Source: an uncultured Roseivirga sp. (GTDB lineage: Bacteria; Bacteroidota; Bacteroidia; Cytophagales; Cyclobacteriaceae). Taken from it: 64,000 bases of DNA. The notes beneath the pieces are model-generated. The model was given only the letters and a program-made list of their open reading frames with translations, was not told the origin of the DNA and did not search any database. Location of the stretch: contig CANLOY010000008.1 of NCBI GenBank assembly GCA_947493005.1, positions 124,001 to 188,000 on the forward strand, written 5' to 3'. Of the stretch, positions 53,403 through 62,908 are shown one piece after another (the stretch's first letter is position 1; the number at the start of each line of letters is the position of its first letter). The position numbers and the translations under genes are program-made.

Positions 53403-55469
53403 ATGAAGAAGCTCGTTTCATTACTACTAGTCACTCTGGTCATCAGTGGATGTGCATCACAGAAACAGAACTTTCTTGGTGTTCAAGAAGAACCTAAGAA
53501 AACTGCTCCAAAGCCATCTAACCCTTCACTGGGCGAGACTCAAAATGCTGCAAAAATTGCCAATACCACAAAAGAGCAAAAGAAGACACCGAAAATCCTG
53601 AAGAGCTACGTAGATGATCAGAATTATGTGAAAGCAATTGAGGACTTTAAAAGTGCTTTGGAAGATAATCCTGATGCAGCTGACCTTAACTATTACACGG
53701 CAGAATCATATCGGAAATTGGGAAACCCAAAAGCTTCAATTCCTTACTATGCAAAAGCAATTGCAGGTGGTTTTGATAATGACGAACTAGAGTTGAACTA
53801 TGCCCTCGCACTAAAAGCTGATGAACAATATGAAGGAGCAAAGCAAGTACTGACCGAGTATATAGACTATGCTTCTATTGAGATTTATAAAGAAAGAGCT
53901 CAAAAGGAACTTAGCAATCTGGAAAAACTTGATAGCATTAGCCTTAACGTCAGAAATATTGACTTGAATCCGTTAAAGGATATTAATACTGAGCTTTCCG
54001 AATACAGCCCTTTTGTTTTTAATAAGGAGCTTTACTTTGCCAGCACTCGCGAAGAGGAAAATTTCAGCAGATACAATGTCCCTTTTAGTGATTTATACAA
54101 AGTCAAACTAAATGGCTTGAACCCGGATGCCACTAATCTTGAGAAGTTATCCGAATTGTTCAATACAGAAAATGTAAATGAAGGCTCCATAGCCTTCTCT
54201 CCTGACGGAAATACAGTAGTCTTTGCAAAAGGGAACACATCGGAGAAAAGAGGACGTAGAAGTGTTGATCTTTTTATCTCTACAAAAAGAAACGGTAAGT
54301 GGAGCACTCCGGTATCAATGCCAATAAACAGCCCAGAGGCCTGGGATACCTCCCCTTCTTTCAATCAGGCCGGCACCACATTATACTTCGCTTCTGATCG
54401 ACCAGGTGGGTTTGGTGGATCTGATATTTATAGAGCTACACTCAATGCCCGAGGTAGGTGGGCTAATGTTACCAATATGGGTAACGTTATAAACACTGCT
54501 GGTGATGAGGTATTTCCTTATGTGGCACCTAATAATCAGCTTTACTTTGCTTCAGATGGGCATGCAGGTTTTGGGATGCTAGATTTGTTTTCTGCTGAAA
54601 ACAAAGGAGGAAATGTAACTGTTAAGAATCTTGGCCCTTCATTTAACTCTTCAGCGGATGACTTTGGTTTGATATATTCTGATTTTCCCTTTGAAGGTTT
54701 TTACACATCTAACAGAGCGGGTGGCAAAGGAGGAGATGACTTGTACAGTTTTATCGATAATTCCAGTGACCTGAAACAAATCACTTATGTGCTAAAAGGA
54801 ACTACGTACAGACGAAATGACGATAGCACTCAAGCAATTTTAGGAAATGTACGTGTAAAGTTGTTAGATGCGAATGATAAGTTGGTAGATGATGTATTAA
54901 GTAGTAGAGGTGGCTCTTATAGTTTCGAAATTGACCCTGAAAAAGACTATACCATTATTGGTGAAAAAAATGATTTCTTCACAGCAAGAAAAATATTCTC
55001 GACAATAGGTGAGGGGATTCCACAGGATGAATTAGTGGAAAGGTTTACAGAAAAGGTATTCAACGAAGATGTTACGCTCGACCCAATCGTTCTGGATGCA
55101 TCTATTGTTCTGGAAAACATTTACTATGATCTAGCCAAATGGGATATAAGAACTGATGCTGCTGTAGAATTAGATAAACTGGTTCAGCTGTTAGTTGACA
55201 ACCCTGAAATTAAAATTGAGCTGAGTTCGCATACTGATGCCAGAGCCGAAGATGATTTCAATCTGGATCTTTCACAAAAAAGGGCACAAGCAGCTGTTGA
55301 CTATATAGTATCTAAAGGTATTGCCAAAGAAAGATTGGTAGCCAAGGGATATGGAGAGTCTCAGTTGGTAAATGGTTGTACCAATGACAAGATCAATGAG
55401 TGCTCTGAAGAGGAGCATCAGAAAAACCGTAGAACAGAATTCAAGGTGATTGAAATAGATCGCAATTGA
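53403..55469 (+). CDS. PorE-like OmpA-family lipoprotein (TPR, propeller, CRD, OmpA)
   Basis: Outer-membrane lipoprotein (688 aa), lipobox VISGC. Domains in order: TPR (about 75-180, DAADLNYYTAESYRKLGN), a PD40/WD40-like propeller (about 200-460, with IAFSPDGNTVVFAKG and TLYFASDRPGGFGGSDIY), a carboxypeptidase regulatory-like domain (about 470-560, SRGGSYSFEIDPEKDYTI), and a C-terminal OmpA peptidoglycan-binding domain (about 575-688, SSHTDARAEDDFNLDLSQKR). This is the layout of PorE, which anchors the T9SS to peptidoglycan. Cytophagales carry several such paralogues, so T9SS membership is likely but not certain. Confidence 0.85.
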   Translation: MKKLVSLLLVTLVISGCASQKQNFLGVQEEPKKTAPKPSNPSLGETQNAAKIANTTKEQKKTPKILKSYVDDQNYVKAIEDFKSALEDNPDAADLNYYTAESYRKLGNPKASIPYYAKAIAGGFDNDELELNYALALKADEQYEGAKQVLTEYIDYASIEIYKERAQKELSNLEKLDSISLNVRNIDLNPLKDINTELSEYSPFVFNKELYFASTREEENFSRYNVPFSDLYKVKLNGLNPDATNLEKLSELFNTENVNEGSIAFSPDGNTVVFAKGNTSEKRGRRSVDLFISTKRNGKWSTPVSMPINSPEAWDTSPSFNQAGTTLYFASDRPGGFGGSDIYRATLNARGRWANVTNMGNVINTAGDEVFPYVAPNNQLYFASDGHAGFGMLDLFSAENKGGNVTVKNLGPSFNSSADDFGLIYSDFPFEGFYTSNRAGGKGGDDLYSFIDNSSDLKQITYVLKGTTYRRNDDSTQAILGNVRVKLLDANDKLVDDVLSSRGGSYSFEIDPEKDYTIIGEKNDFFTARKIFSTIGEGIPQDELVERFTEKVFNEDVTLDPIVLDASIVLENIYYDLAKWDIRTDAAVELDKLVQLLVDNPEIKIELSSHTDARAEDDFNLDLSQKRAQAAVDYIVSKGIAKERLVAKGYGESQLVNGCTNDKINECSEEEHQKNRRTEFKVIEIDRN

Positions 55470-55497
55470 TCATCAATTATTGAAGGAAATATTAATG

Positions 55498-55530
55498 GAA
55501 GGCCTCCTAATTAGGAGGCTTTCTTATTTT
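55498..55530 (+). terminator. terminator after the PorE-like gene
   Basis: Palindrome gcctcctaattaggaggc at 55502-55519 (stem with a 4-base loop), extended by outer A-T pairs and ending in a T-rich run. It lies about 30 bases after the PorE-like stop and 20 before the purM ATG. A -7-like TATTTTTG at 55525-55532 lies within the T run and might drive purM. Confidence 0.8.
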
Positions 55531-55550
55531 TGTGCCATAAATCATTGATC

Positions 55551-56714
55551 ATGAACGACCGATACATGCAAAGAGGTGTTTCTGCCTCTAAAGAAGATGT
55601 ACACAATGCAATCAAAAACCTTGACAAAGGGCTATTTCCGAGAGCATTCTGTAAGGTTGTACCCGATTTTATGGCTGGCGATGATACTTATTGTAACATC
55701 ATGCATGCCGATGGAGCCGGTACAAAATCTTCTCTTGCCTACATGTATTGGAAAGAAACAGGAGATTTAAGTGTATGGAAGGGCATTGCTCAGGATGCCA
55801 TCATCATGAATATTGATGATTTACTTTGTGTTGGTGCAACAGATAATATCCTTTTATCCTCAACCATTGGAAGAAACAAAAATCTGATTCCAGGAGAAGT
55901 AATCTCTGCTTTGATTAATGGTACCGAGGAAGTTTTACAGATGCTAAGAGATAATGGCCTCAATATTATCAGTACAGGAGGAGAGACTGCTGATGTGGGA
56001 GATCTTGTAAGGAGCATTATTGTAGACAGTACGGTGATTGCGAGAATGAAAAGGGAGGATGTAATCACCAATGAAAAAATACAACCTGGTCAGGTTATTA
56101 TTGGACTGGCCTCTTTTGGACAGGCAACTTATGAAGATCAGTACAATGGAGGCATGGGTTCCAACGGGCTCACCTCTGCAAGACACGATGTTTTCAATAA
56201 ATATGTGGCAGAGAAGTACCCTGAAAGTTTCGACCCTCAAGTACCTAATGATTTGGTCTATTCTGGCTCACAAAAGCTAACCGACAAGGTTGAAGGTACT
56301 CCATTAGATGCAGGGAAATTAGTACTCTCTCCTACCAGAACATACGCACCTGTAATGGTTGAAGTGTTAAAACAATTCAGAAGCCAGATTGGTGGGTTGA
56401 TTCATTGTAGCGGTGGAGCTCAAACCAAAATTCTCCATTTTATAGACAAACTTCATATCATTAAAGACAACCTGTTTGACACTCCTCCGCTTTTCAAGCT
56501 TATTCAAGAAGAAAGTCAAACCGACTGGCAGGAAATGTATAAGGTCTTCAACATGGGGCATCGAATGGAACTATATGTCGATGAAGTAATAGCCAACGAT
56601 ATCATTTCTATTTCTGAATCTTTTGGTATACCTGCTCAAATCGTGGGAAGAGTAGAAGAATCAAACAAAAAAGAACTTACGATTAAGGCTGGAGGTAATA
56701 CCTACACTTATTAA
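55551..56714 (+). CDS. purM: phosphoribosylformylglycinamidine cyclo-ligase (AIR synthetase)
   Basis: PurM (387 aa), which makes 5-aminoimidazole ribotide in purine synthesis. The ATG at 55551 gives MNDRYMQRGVSASKED; a TTG seven codons earlier is rejected. Visible: HADGAGTKSSLAYMYW (substrate/Mg loop), AQDAIIMNIDDLLCVGA, and STGGETADVGDLV. The C-terminal domain holds LSPTRTYAPVMVEV. The somewhat long form is usual in Bacteroidota. Cytoplasmic. Single gene with a terminator in front. Confidence 0.95.
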   Translation: MNDRYMQRGVSASKEDVHNAIKNLDKGLFPRAFCKVVPDFMAGDDTYCNIMHADGAGTKSSLAYMYWKETGDLSVWKGIAQDAIIMNIDDLLCVGATDNILLSSTIGRNKNLIPGEVISALINGTEEVLQMLRDNGLNIISTGGETADVGDLVRSIIVDSTVIARMKREDVITNEKIQPGQVIIGLASFGQATYEDQYNGGMGSNGLTSARHDVFNKYVAEKYPESFDPQVPNDLVYSGSQKLTDKVEGTPLDAGKLVLSPTRTYAPVMVEVLKQFRSQIGGLIHCSGGAQTKILHFIDKLHIIKDNLFDTPPLFKLIQEESQTDWQEMYKVFNMGHRMELYVDEVIANDIISISESFGIPAQIVGRVEESNKKELTIKAGGNTYTY

Positions 56715-56724
56715 AGTCTCTCTG

Positions 56725-56750
56725 TCAGTTATCAAACAACTGAGTTTTTC
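56725..56750 (+). terminator. weak terminator after purM
   Basis: tcagtt (56725-56730), 7-base loop, aactga (56738-56743), then gttttt. It lies 10 bases after the purM stop. The stem is short, so the call is moderate. Confidence 0.5.
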
Positions 56751-57001
56751 TGGTTCCAAATCCTGCTTATTGGTCTTCAAATAGACTTTTAACAGATTCT
56801 TAATGCCATAATTACAACTTATTCATTGTTTCTTTAAAAAAATTCCAGATATTTGACGCCCCGCTGAAAATTGTCATTCATAGGCGTTTTTATGCATTTC
56901 ACACTAAGCATCTGTCGTTTCATCACTTTTTTAGTGCGCTTTCATGATTATACCAGGCTAGAGTCTCTTTCGACTAACTGTGACTCAAACCAAGGTAGAA
57001 G

Positions 57002-60000
57002 ATGGCTATTGGCCAAACTTTAAAAGAACGCATAGAACACTTTCTCACTCTCACCTTCAGAACACTTTCTCTGATGGTGCTTCTTGCTATACACGTATCT
57101 CTAAGTGCTCAAACAGGAATTTCCACTATAAATGTCACCACTACAACAGGCACAAATACAAATTATGTTGTGTTTCCTCCGTCTGACGCCATCAATGACA
57201 TAGGTGAAATATTCTTGTCAGGGCAGTCTATTGATGTAAGAAATGGACGAGGAAATAATGTATTGGTTAGTAGTTATGTAGTAAGTGGAACCACTTATGA
57301 TAATTTTCTCACTCCTGATACAGTAGCAATCCGAAGAACTGATGGAAGTCGTTTTATTAATATATGGTATACACTTCAAACGGATCCAGACGGAAACACT
57401 ACTTTAGATCTTGACCCAGATGCCGTATCAGATGCCGACCTTATCTACCAAACCCGAAATATTAATGCTGGGTATGACAATGTACTTGTTAACGATGATG
57501 ACGAGGGTATTGGGGCAATCCAAGCTCAGACCGAAAGAGTTGATATAATCTGGAGAACAGGAATTGTTACTTGCGAACCTGATAATGCTGTTTTCCCTAT
57601 TGTTGACAGAGGAGGAAATGATGAGGTAAAAATAGCTGCAATTACTTCTTTGGACAGTAATGGTGATCCAGATGGCTATTCAACTTTAGTATCCATTGTA
57701 GACAGTGACTGGCCTGGGTCTGGTCAGAGTTATGACAACTTTCTGATTCTTAGAAGAGAAGCTGTTGGTCAAAACCCATTGCCTATCGCCAATATTGGAA
57801 CTTTCAGACCAGGTCAATCTGCACAAATTGTTCAAGGAGTAGCTGTATCATTCACCGAAATGGGAATCGCTGCTAATCAGGTAATTTATGGGTACTCAAT
57901 TTTTGCATCAGATGTAAACACTGGATCACATACACTTACAGATATTACTACTTTCCCTACGGACACTAAAGCCAGTAATTCAGGCTTAGATTTAGTGGCA
58001 GGAGTAACCGCTGCTGTATCCTCTGACAACTGCCTCACGCCTGCAACAGGGCCTGGCGGATTCAAAGCATCGCTTGCAACCTGGTTAAAAGCCAACGAAT
58101 CGGCAGATGTAACCACTTCAACAGATGCCTCAACCGTAACTGACTGGCAAGACCACTGGATTGGTGATAATGACTTTACAACTGGGGTTGCTGCACCAAC
58201 TTACCGAAGTACTTCAAGTGCAATCAACTTTAACCCTACTGTAGATTTTACCAGTTCTGCTACTTCACTAACTACAGCAGATAATACAGACTTCAACACT
58301 GCTGCTTCTTATGCTAACAAAGGAATCAACATCGCTTTCAGAACAAGTACATCTGACATTACAGACAGGCAGGTTTTATATGAACAAGGGGATAACACTA
58401 GGGGCATAACGGTCTATATAAGAAACGGCACCCTACATGTCTCTTCCTGGAACAGGAACAACGATGGGTCAGGTTCTCCTTGGAACAACAGCACTAACAT
58501 CACTACTGTTAGCTCAGCAGTTACTACCAATACAGAATATATAGTTACACTTGAGCTCGATGGCAATAGTTCTTCTTCTGGAACATTAACAGCTTATCTC
58601 AACGGACAAAGTATTGGTTCTCTGGCCAGTGTTGGCTTGTTGTATGCCCATGGCGGTGCTGGTATAGAATTCGGAGGATCAGATGGTAATTCACAATACG
58701 ATGATGGCACCAACTCTTCAACTAACTCATTTGAAGGAGAAATATCAGAGCTTATTTATTGCAATGAACCTGCAAGTTTTGCACTAACCCAACGAAACCG
58801 AATAGAAAGCTATCTGGCGGTTAAATATGGAATTACCTTAAATCAAAGCACGCCTATTAACTATGTGAACTCTGCTGGTACTACCATCTTTGATGCTACT
58901 AACAATGCCTCAATTGGTGGTTATCTAGAATACAATAATGACATAGCTGGAATTGGAAGAGATGATGGGTCAGAATTTGAACAGCAGAAGTCGAAAAGTG
59001 AAAACAACAATAGCATTATCACGATCGACCATGGAGGTTCATTTACCTCAGATAATTCCTTCTTATTATGGGGTAATGACGGGGCTGCTGTTACAGATAC
59101 TGAAACAGCAGATGTTCCTGCACTAATTAACCAAAGAATTGTACGAGAATGGAGGGTAGCAGAAACTGGAAGTACAGGAAACAATTCTATTTCATTTGAT
59201 TTAAGTGAGTTAACAATTTCAGGATCTCCTGGTGCTTCAGATTACAGTTTGCTAGTTGCCGGAAATTCTTCAAACGGAGATTTCACATCTGCAACTGTAA
59301 TTACCGGAGGTACAATAAATGGTACCACACTAACCTTCGAAAATGTTGATTTAGCCAATGGAGAGTATTTTACTTTAGGAACTGGATTTATCACTTGTGG
59401 TCCGGGAGGTGTTACCACAGACCTTAGTCTATGGTTCAGGTCTAACCTAGGCACAAACACCACAACCAATGGAGCTGTTGTTTCCTCATGGGCCGATCAA
59501 GCTGGCTCAAATGATGCAGCAGCAACTAATGATGGAGGTGGTTCTCCGCAAGAGCCTACCTATTCTACTACTGGAATCAACTTTAATCCATCAATTACAT
59601 TTACCGACCCTGGAAACACTAATAATGCATGGCTCCGAACATCAGCACTTCCAGCAACAGGAGATATGACACTGGCAACAGTATACAATTCTACTCAGAC
59701 TGATGCCAGTGGTTTTGGTGAACATTGGGATGCACCAATATTCATCAGTACGGATGAAGGAAATATAAATAGACCTACATACACACTTGGACAATCTGCA
59801 GGTAGAGTGCATGGAAAATTCACCAGTACTGATGAGTATGGTGCCAGAAGTACAACTGCTTTTAATGATGGCGTTGGCCATATGCTATTGGCCACTCGAG
59901 TACAATCAGCCGCTGCAAACTCCGTTGAGCTTTATCTGGATTCAGATAATGTAGCTTCTGACAACTCAGTTGCGGTGGCACTTAATGATGGTGTAGGTTT

Positions 60001-62587
60001 AGGCATTGGAAATCACTATGCTCCTTTCGATCAAACTAGTCAGTATGCTGGTGGCATTTCAGAGGTTATCGTTTTCACAGATGACCTGACAAGTGCGGAA
60101 AGACAAAGAGTGGAAAGTTATCTGGGTATAAAATATGGAATCACAATAGATCAAAGTACTGGTCAGGATTATGTCAATTCTTCTGGTACTACTATCTGGT
60201 CAACAGCAGACAACAATGCTTATAACGATGACATCGCAGGAATTGGTAGAGATGACAATTCATGTATGGAACAAAAACAGTCTAAAAGTGTAAACTCCGA
60301 TGCCATAGTAACTATTGGCCTGGGAGGCATATCAAATACCAATGCCGAAAATTCAAATACGTTTTCTGCCAACAACTCATTCTTACTATGGGGCAATGAT
60401 AATGCAGCCAGGGAGTTTGCAAGTAGAACAACTGGGGTTACAGGAATTGGAACCGTTACAGAGCGAATGACAAGAATCTGGAAAGTTGATGAGTCAGGTA
60501 CGGTAGGAAATACTTCTGTTTCGTTTGACTTAACGGGCTTGGGGTATTCATCTTCAGCCTCAGATTTTCAGTTAATCATTGCTGATAATTCAAGTCTTAC
60601 GAGTGCTACAACAATAAGTGGCGGTACATTTAATGGAAACGTATTGACATTCGACAATATTGACTTTGCTGATGGAGATTTCTTTACCTTGGGTACTGCA
60701 AGGTCTACCTGTGGCCCTGGAGGAGTTACTACTAATTTGGCATTATGGTTAAAAGCAGATGCCGGCACTGGGTCAACTACGGATGGTACTGAAGTCAATT
60801 CATGGAACGACCAAAGTAGCAACTCAAGAAATGCCTCAGAGGCAAATTTAGGAGGAAGCAGCCCTATTAATCCAACCTTTGAAAGCAATGAGATTAATTT
60901 CAATCCAGCTATTCAGATTTTCGACCCGGGATCTACGAATGGAGGAATAATGACAACAACTGGGGGTAATAATGTAAGTGGAAACATGTCATTGATTACT
61001 GTGTTTGAAACAGGACAAACTGGTGGCTCGACTACAGATTTTGAGCAAGCTCCAACATTTATAGGTGGAGGTGAAAACACGACAACCACAGACTATGGAC
61101 TGGGAATATCAGAAGGTAGGGTTCACTTTAATGCAGCAGATAATTCTTCACTGAATGCAAGAAGCCCATCAGGAACAACTTATAACGACCTCGAACCATA
61201 CATTTTAACTGGAACCAGAGAACAAGCCGCCACAGCAGGTTCCATCCAGTTATATGTCAATTCAAATAATGTTGCCTCTGGCACATCAACAAATACAGCA
61301 CTCTCCAGTCCAACACTTTTCGGCATTGGTAACCTGGGTTCTTCTGCTGGAAGTGACGCAACAGTAGCTGCCCAACTTAATGGTAAAATTGCTGAAGCCA
61401 TCGTATTTGCTCAAGAGTTATCGGCCAACGACAGACAGAAAGTAGAGTCTTATCTAGCCATCAAATATGGAATAACAAGAGCAGGCGGTTCGGGTGAAGA
61501 GGATTATCTGGCTTCAGATGCTGGTATAGTATGGGATTGGTCATCTGACACTAATTATAATAGTGATATCGCTGGAATAGCAAGAGATGACAATTCATGT
61601 TTTGTTCAATTGAAATCTAAAAGTGAAAATGATGACGCGCTCGTAACGATGGAAATCGGTTCATTTTCAACTGACGACTCCTTCTTACTTTGGGCAAACG
61701 ATAATGCCAATATCGAAAGCACGAGTAATAGAGAATTTAATTCCTCTCAAGTAAAAAGTAGATTAAACAGAGAATGGCGTGTGCAGGAAACAGGGACTGT
61801 AGGCAATATCACTTTAACTTATGACCTTTCAAATATTACCGGTCCAACAGGTGTAGCCACTAACAACCTGAATCTTGTTCGATTAATGGTAGATGCTGAT
61901 GGAGACTTCACTTTAGGAACAACCCTCATAACACCAACTTCCATAGATGCATCAGCAAAAACAGTTTCTTTCACTGTTAATTTTTCAACAGGTCAATACT
62001 TCACTTTAGGTTCCGAAGAAATCGCTGCTCTGCCAATAGAATTACTGGCATTCAATGCTCATGTTGTAGAGGAACATGTAGAACTCTCCTGGACAACTGC
62101 TTCTGAAGAAAACAATAGTCATTATGAAATAGAAAGAAGTGTAGATGGTACAGAGTTCAATAGGGTTGGGCAAATTGACGGAGCAGGAAATGCCGTTAAC
62201 ATCAACACCTATAAATTCATTGATAATAGGCCCCTTTCTGGTTACAGCTTTTATCGTTTGAAGCAGATTGATATCAACGGGAATTTTGATTACTCCCCTA
62301 TTAAAAGTGTTCATTTAAACCCTCAGGATTTGTTTGAGTTTTCTATGTCTCCAAACCCAATTCAATCCAACCAGTTGCTTACGTTGAAGCACCCTAATCT
62401 TGTTTCTGAAAAACTGTACTATATTAATATTAGTGACCTCCATGGAAAGGTAATTTGGAGGCAGCAAATCACTAGTAGAAAAGGCTATACAACTATCTCG
62501 CTAAATGACCCCCCTCAAGGCATCTATTTAGTGACTCTTCTAGCCGAAGACGGAAGAAGAATTTCTAAAAGACTTATAGTCAATTAG
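57002..62587 (+). CDS. giant T9SS-exported protein with three DUF8202/LamG-like units
   Basis: Exported protein (1861 aa). The signal peptide (LSLMVLLAIHVSLSA, Gln next) is followed by an N-terminal domain (about 37-340). Three units of about 440 residues then repeat, starting near 358, 808 and 1246 with LATWLKAN, LSLWFRSN and LALWLKAD. Each contains a LamG-like part and the string RIESYLAVKYGIT or RVESYLGIKYGIT, then DDIAGIGRDD.S and SFLLWGND. A fibronectin-like block (about 1680-1770, ELSWTTASEENNSHYEIER) leads to a T9SS type A sorting domain (1780-1861, MSPNPIQSNQLLTL). Likely a surface or released adhesin or sugar-binding protein. A paralogue follows. Confidence 0.9.
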   Translation: MAIGQTLKERIEHFLTLTFRTLSLMVLLAIHVSLSAQTGISTINVTTTTGTNTNYVVFPPSDAINDIGEIFLSGQSIDVRNGRGNNVLVSSYVVSGTTYDNFLTPDTVAIRRTDGSRFINIWYTLQTDPDGNTTLDLDPDAVSDADLIYQTRNINAGYDNVLVNDDDEGIGAIQAQTERVDIIWRTGIVTCEPDNAVFPIVDRGGNDEVKIAAITSLDSNGDPDGYSTLVSIVDSDWPGSGQSYDNFLILRREAVGQNPLPIANIGTFRPGQSAQIVQGVAVSFTEMGIAANQVIYGYSIFASDVNTGSHTLTDITTFPTDTKASNSGLDLVAGVTAAVSSDNCLTPATGPGGFKASLATWLKANESADVTTSTDASTVTDWQDHWIGDNDFTTGVAAPTYRSTSSAINFNPTVDFTSSATSLTTADNTDFNTAASYANKGINIAFRTSTSDITDRQVLYEQGDNTRGITVYIRNGTLHVSSWNRNNDGSGSPWNNSTNITTVSSAVTTNTEYIVTLELDGNSSSSGTLTAYLNGQSIGSLASVGLLYAHGGAGIEFGGSDGNSQYDDGTNSSTNSFEGEISELIYCNEPASFALTQRNRIESYLAVKYGITLNQSTPINYVNSAGTTIFDATNNASIGGYLEYNNDIAGIGRDDGSEFEQQKSKSENNNSIITIDHGGSFTSDNSFLLWGNDGAAVTDTETADVPALINQRIVREWRVAETGSTGNNSISFDLSELTISGSPGASDYSLLVAGNSSNGDFTSATVITGGTINGTTLTFENVDLANGEYFTLGTGFITCGPGGVTTDLSLWFRSNLGTNTTTNGAVVSSWADQAGSNDAAATNDGGGSPQEPTYSTTGINFNPSITFTDPGNTNNAWLRTSALPATGDMTLATVYNSTQTDASGFGEHWDAPIFISTDEGNINRPTYTLGQSAGRVHGKFTSTDEYGARSTTAFNDGVGHMLLATRVQSAAANSVELYLDSDNVASDNSVAVALNDGVGLGIGNHYAPFDQTSQYAGGISEVIVFTDDLTSAERQRVESYLGIKYGITIDQSTGQDYVNSSGTTIWSTADNNAYNDDIAGIGRDDNSCMEQKQSKSVNSDAIVTIGLGGISNTNAENSNTFSANNSFLLWGNDNAAREFASRTTGVTGIGTVTERMTRIWKVDESGTVGNTSVSFDLTGLGYSSSASDFQLIIADNSSLTSATTISGGTFNGNVLTFDNIDFADGDFFTLGTARSTCGPGGVTTNLALWLKADAGTGSTTDGTEVNSWNDQSSNSRNASEANLGGSSPINPTFESNEINFNPAIQIFDPGSTNGGIMTTTGGNNVSGNMSLITVFETGQTGGSTTDFEQAPTFIGGGENTTTTDYGLGISEGRVHFNAADNSSLNARSPSGTTYNDLEPYILTGTREQAATAGSIQLYVNSNNVASGTSTNTALSSPTLFGIGNLGSSAGSDATVAAQLNGKIAEAIVFAQELSANDRQKVESYLAIKYGITRAGGSGEEDYLASDAGIVWDWSSDTNYNSDIAGIARDDNSCFVQLKSKSENDDALVTMEIGSFSTDDSFLLWANDNANIESTSNREFNSSQVKSRLNREWRVQETGTVGNITLTYDLSNITGPTGVATNNLNLVRLMVDADGDFTLGTTLITPTSIDASAKTVSFTVNFSTGQYFTLGSEEIAALPIELLAFNAHVVEEHVELSWTTASEENNSHYEIERSVDGTEFNRVGQIDGAGNAVNINTYKFIDNRPLSGYSFYRLKQIDINGNFDYSPIKSVHLNPQDLFEFSMSPNPIQSNQLLTLKHPNLVSEKLYYINISDLHGKVIWRQQITSRKGYTTISLNDPPQGIYLVTLLAEDGRRISKRLIVN

Positions 62588-62908
62588 AAATTTATAGATG
62601 TCAACAACAAACTTCTATCTGCCTCTCATTATGAATAGTGACCTTCCCGATTTGGGACTTTTTTTTTACAATGTTTTGTAAATCCCACTAAAAGAGCCAT
62701 TTTTGCCGCCTTAATCGAACCCTCAACTTCTGGCACGGTGTTCTCTAGTAACTGCTGACTACTATTGAACGATATCGTGAAATAGCTGAATCAAATTTTA
62801 TTGAAAAAAACTTCCAGTATCGGGGAGGGTATTCTTTCCGATAGGGTTAAGATTAATTGTTAAGGGAACGAAGGCGAAAGTCTTCAAAGAGACACTACTA
62901 TTATTAAG
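62588..62908. other. 321-base intergenic region between the two giant paralogues
   Basis: After the first gene lies a short tccc/ggga hairpin and T9 run near 62644-62671, perhaps a weak terminator. Near the second gene, tatcgggga (62818-62826) and tttccgata (62835-62843) form a 9-bp stem with two wobble pairs. No exact promoter match and no small gene were seen. Confidence 0.5.
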